Assembly (NCBI RefSeq): GCF_963854185.1
Contig: NC_085013.1
Location: 10,255,407 to 10,319,406, forward strand
DNA from: Sardina pilchardus
Taxonomy: Eukaryota; Chordata; Actinopteri; Clupeiformes; Clupeidae
DNA: 64,000 nt
Reading direction: 5' to 3'
The position numbers were made by a program, and so were the translations under genes. Under the pieces are notes generated by a model, which did no database searches, had not been told where the DNA came from, and was given only the letters and a program-made list of their open reading frames with translations. How positions within the stretch are numbered: the stretch's first letter is position 1; every line of letters begins with the position of its first letter. Positions 1 to 64,000 of the stretch are shown here, in pieces.

Positions 1-260
1 GAGAGAGAGAGAGAGAGAGAAAAGGAGAGAGAAGGAGAGAGAAAGTGAAATAAAAGCGATTAGAGACAAAACAAGGTTCCATGGGATTGGAAAATGGCTT
101 CGAGTGTCAGATTGGATTTTCCTTTACACAGGGAAGAAGAGGAATACATATTTAAAAATACATAACATGAACTGAAAGACGGAGTTGGTAGCTTTACGTT
201 TTTTGTTTATACTGTATACTTGTTCATACTGTATATAGGTATGTTACTGTATGTAATCAC

Positions 261-64000
<63,740 letters not shown>

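Overview
The window is ray-finned fish (teleost) genomic DNA. It is almost entirely one gene: the giant spectrin-repeat protein nesprin-1 (syne1), read on the minus strand. The assignment rests on stretches that match what I remember of vertebrate SYNE1 in the right order, such as MTAGRCHTLLSPVTEESGEE, NCKQLTVDFVNQSV, LFQAEMFSRQQILHSII, RQQGSYILTVEAG and ADIVTFPEINLMN. Teleost origin is inferred from the repeats: a BEL/Pao retrotransposon, a TA-flanked foldback beginning CAGCTCTGGAAAAA, a LINE tail ending in (GAATT)n, and very dense CA/TG microsatellites inside short introns. I cannot name the species, nor decide between syne1a and syne1b.

I resolve 78 coding exons, numbered w1 to w78 in transcript order, so w1 is at the right edge (63961-64000, cut by the window) and w78 is at the left (261-419). 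They total 15,677 coding bases, about 5,225 codons, all in one continuous reading frame. That is roughly 59% of a full-length vertebrate nesprin-1 of about 8,800 residues. The N-terminal calponin-homology actin-binding domains lie beyond the right edge. The last spectrin repeats and the C-terminal KASH membrane anchor lie beyond the left edge. The window is therefore the long central rod that spans between actin and the nuclear envelope. Of 77 introns, 66 are phase 0, 11 are phase 2 and none is phase 1. One exon (w27, 44541-46701) is 2,161 bp long; the others are about 40-360 bp.

Layout from left to right. 1-24.7 kb: exons w78 to w37, tightly packed, with many CA/TG repeats touching splice sites, two hAT-type elements (2006-3080 and 12733-12993), a 55-bp tandem repeat, and a CpG-rich tract at about 19.38-20.05 kb that looks like an internal promoter. 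24.7-39.9 kb: one 15.2-kb intron packed with mobile DNA. It holds LINE fragments, a TA-flanked MITE, a BEL/Pao element with open gag, protease and pol frames and a 3' LTR, a hAT transposase fragment, an unidentified spliced ORF, a piggyBac-type MITE and others. 39.9-54.8 kb: exons w36 to w12 with small introns. 54.8-57.6 kb: an intron dominated by a 1.7-kb near-perfect palindrome made of two head-to-head foldback elements. 57.6-64 kb: exons w11 to w1, with two more foldback MITEs.

Introns over about 300 bp in which I recognise nothing beyond simple repeats: 511-1690, 3491-4004, 9107-9503, 12054-12432, 15752-16171, 20705-20940, 21321-21627, 22141-22609, 41631-41988, 42261-42607, 44137-44540, 47196-47595, 51004-51384, 52875-53349, 57734-58308, 59314-59627, 60398-60732 and 61620-62007. 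I see no rRNA, tRNA, CRISPR array or second host gene.
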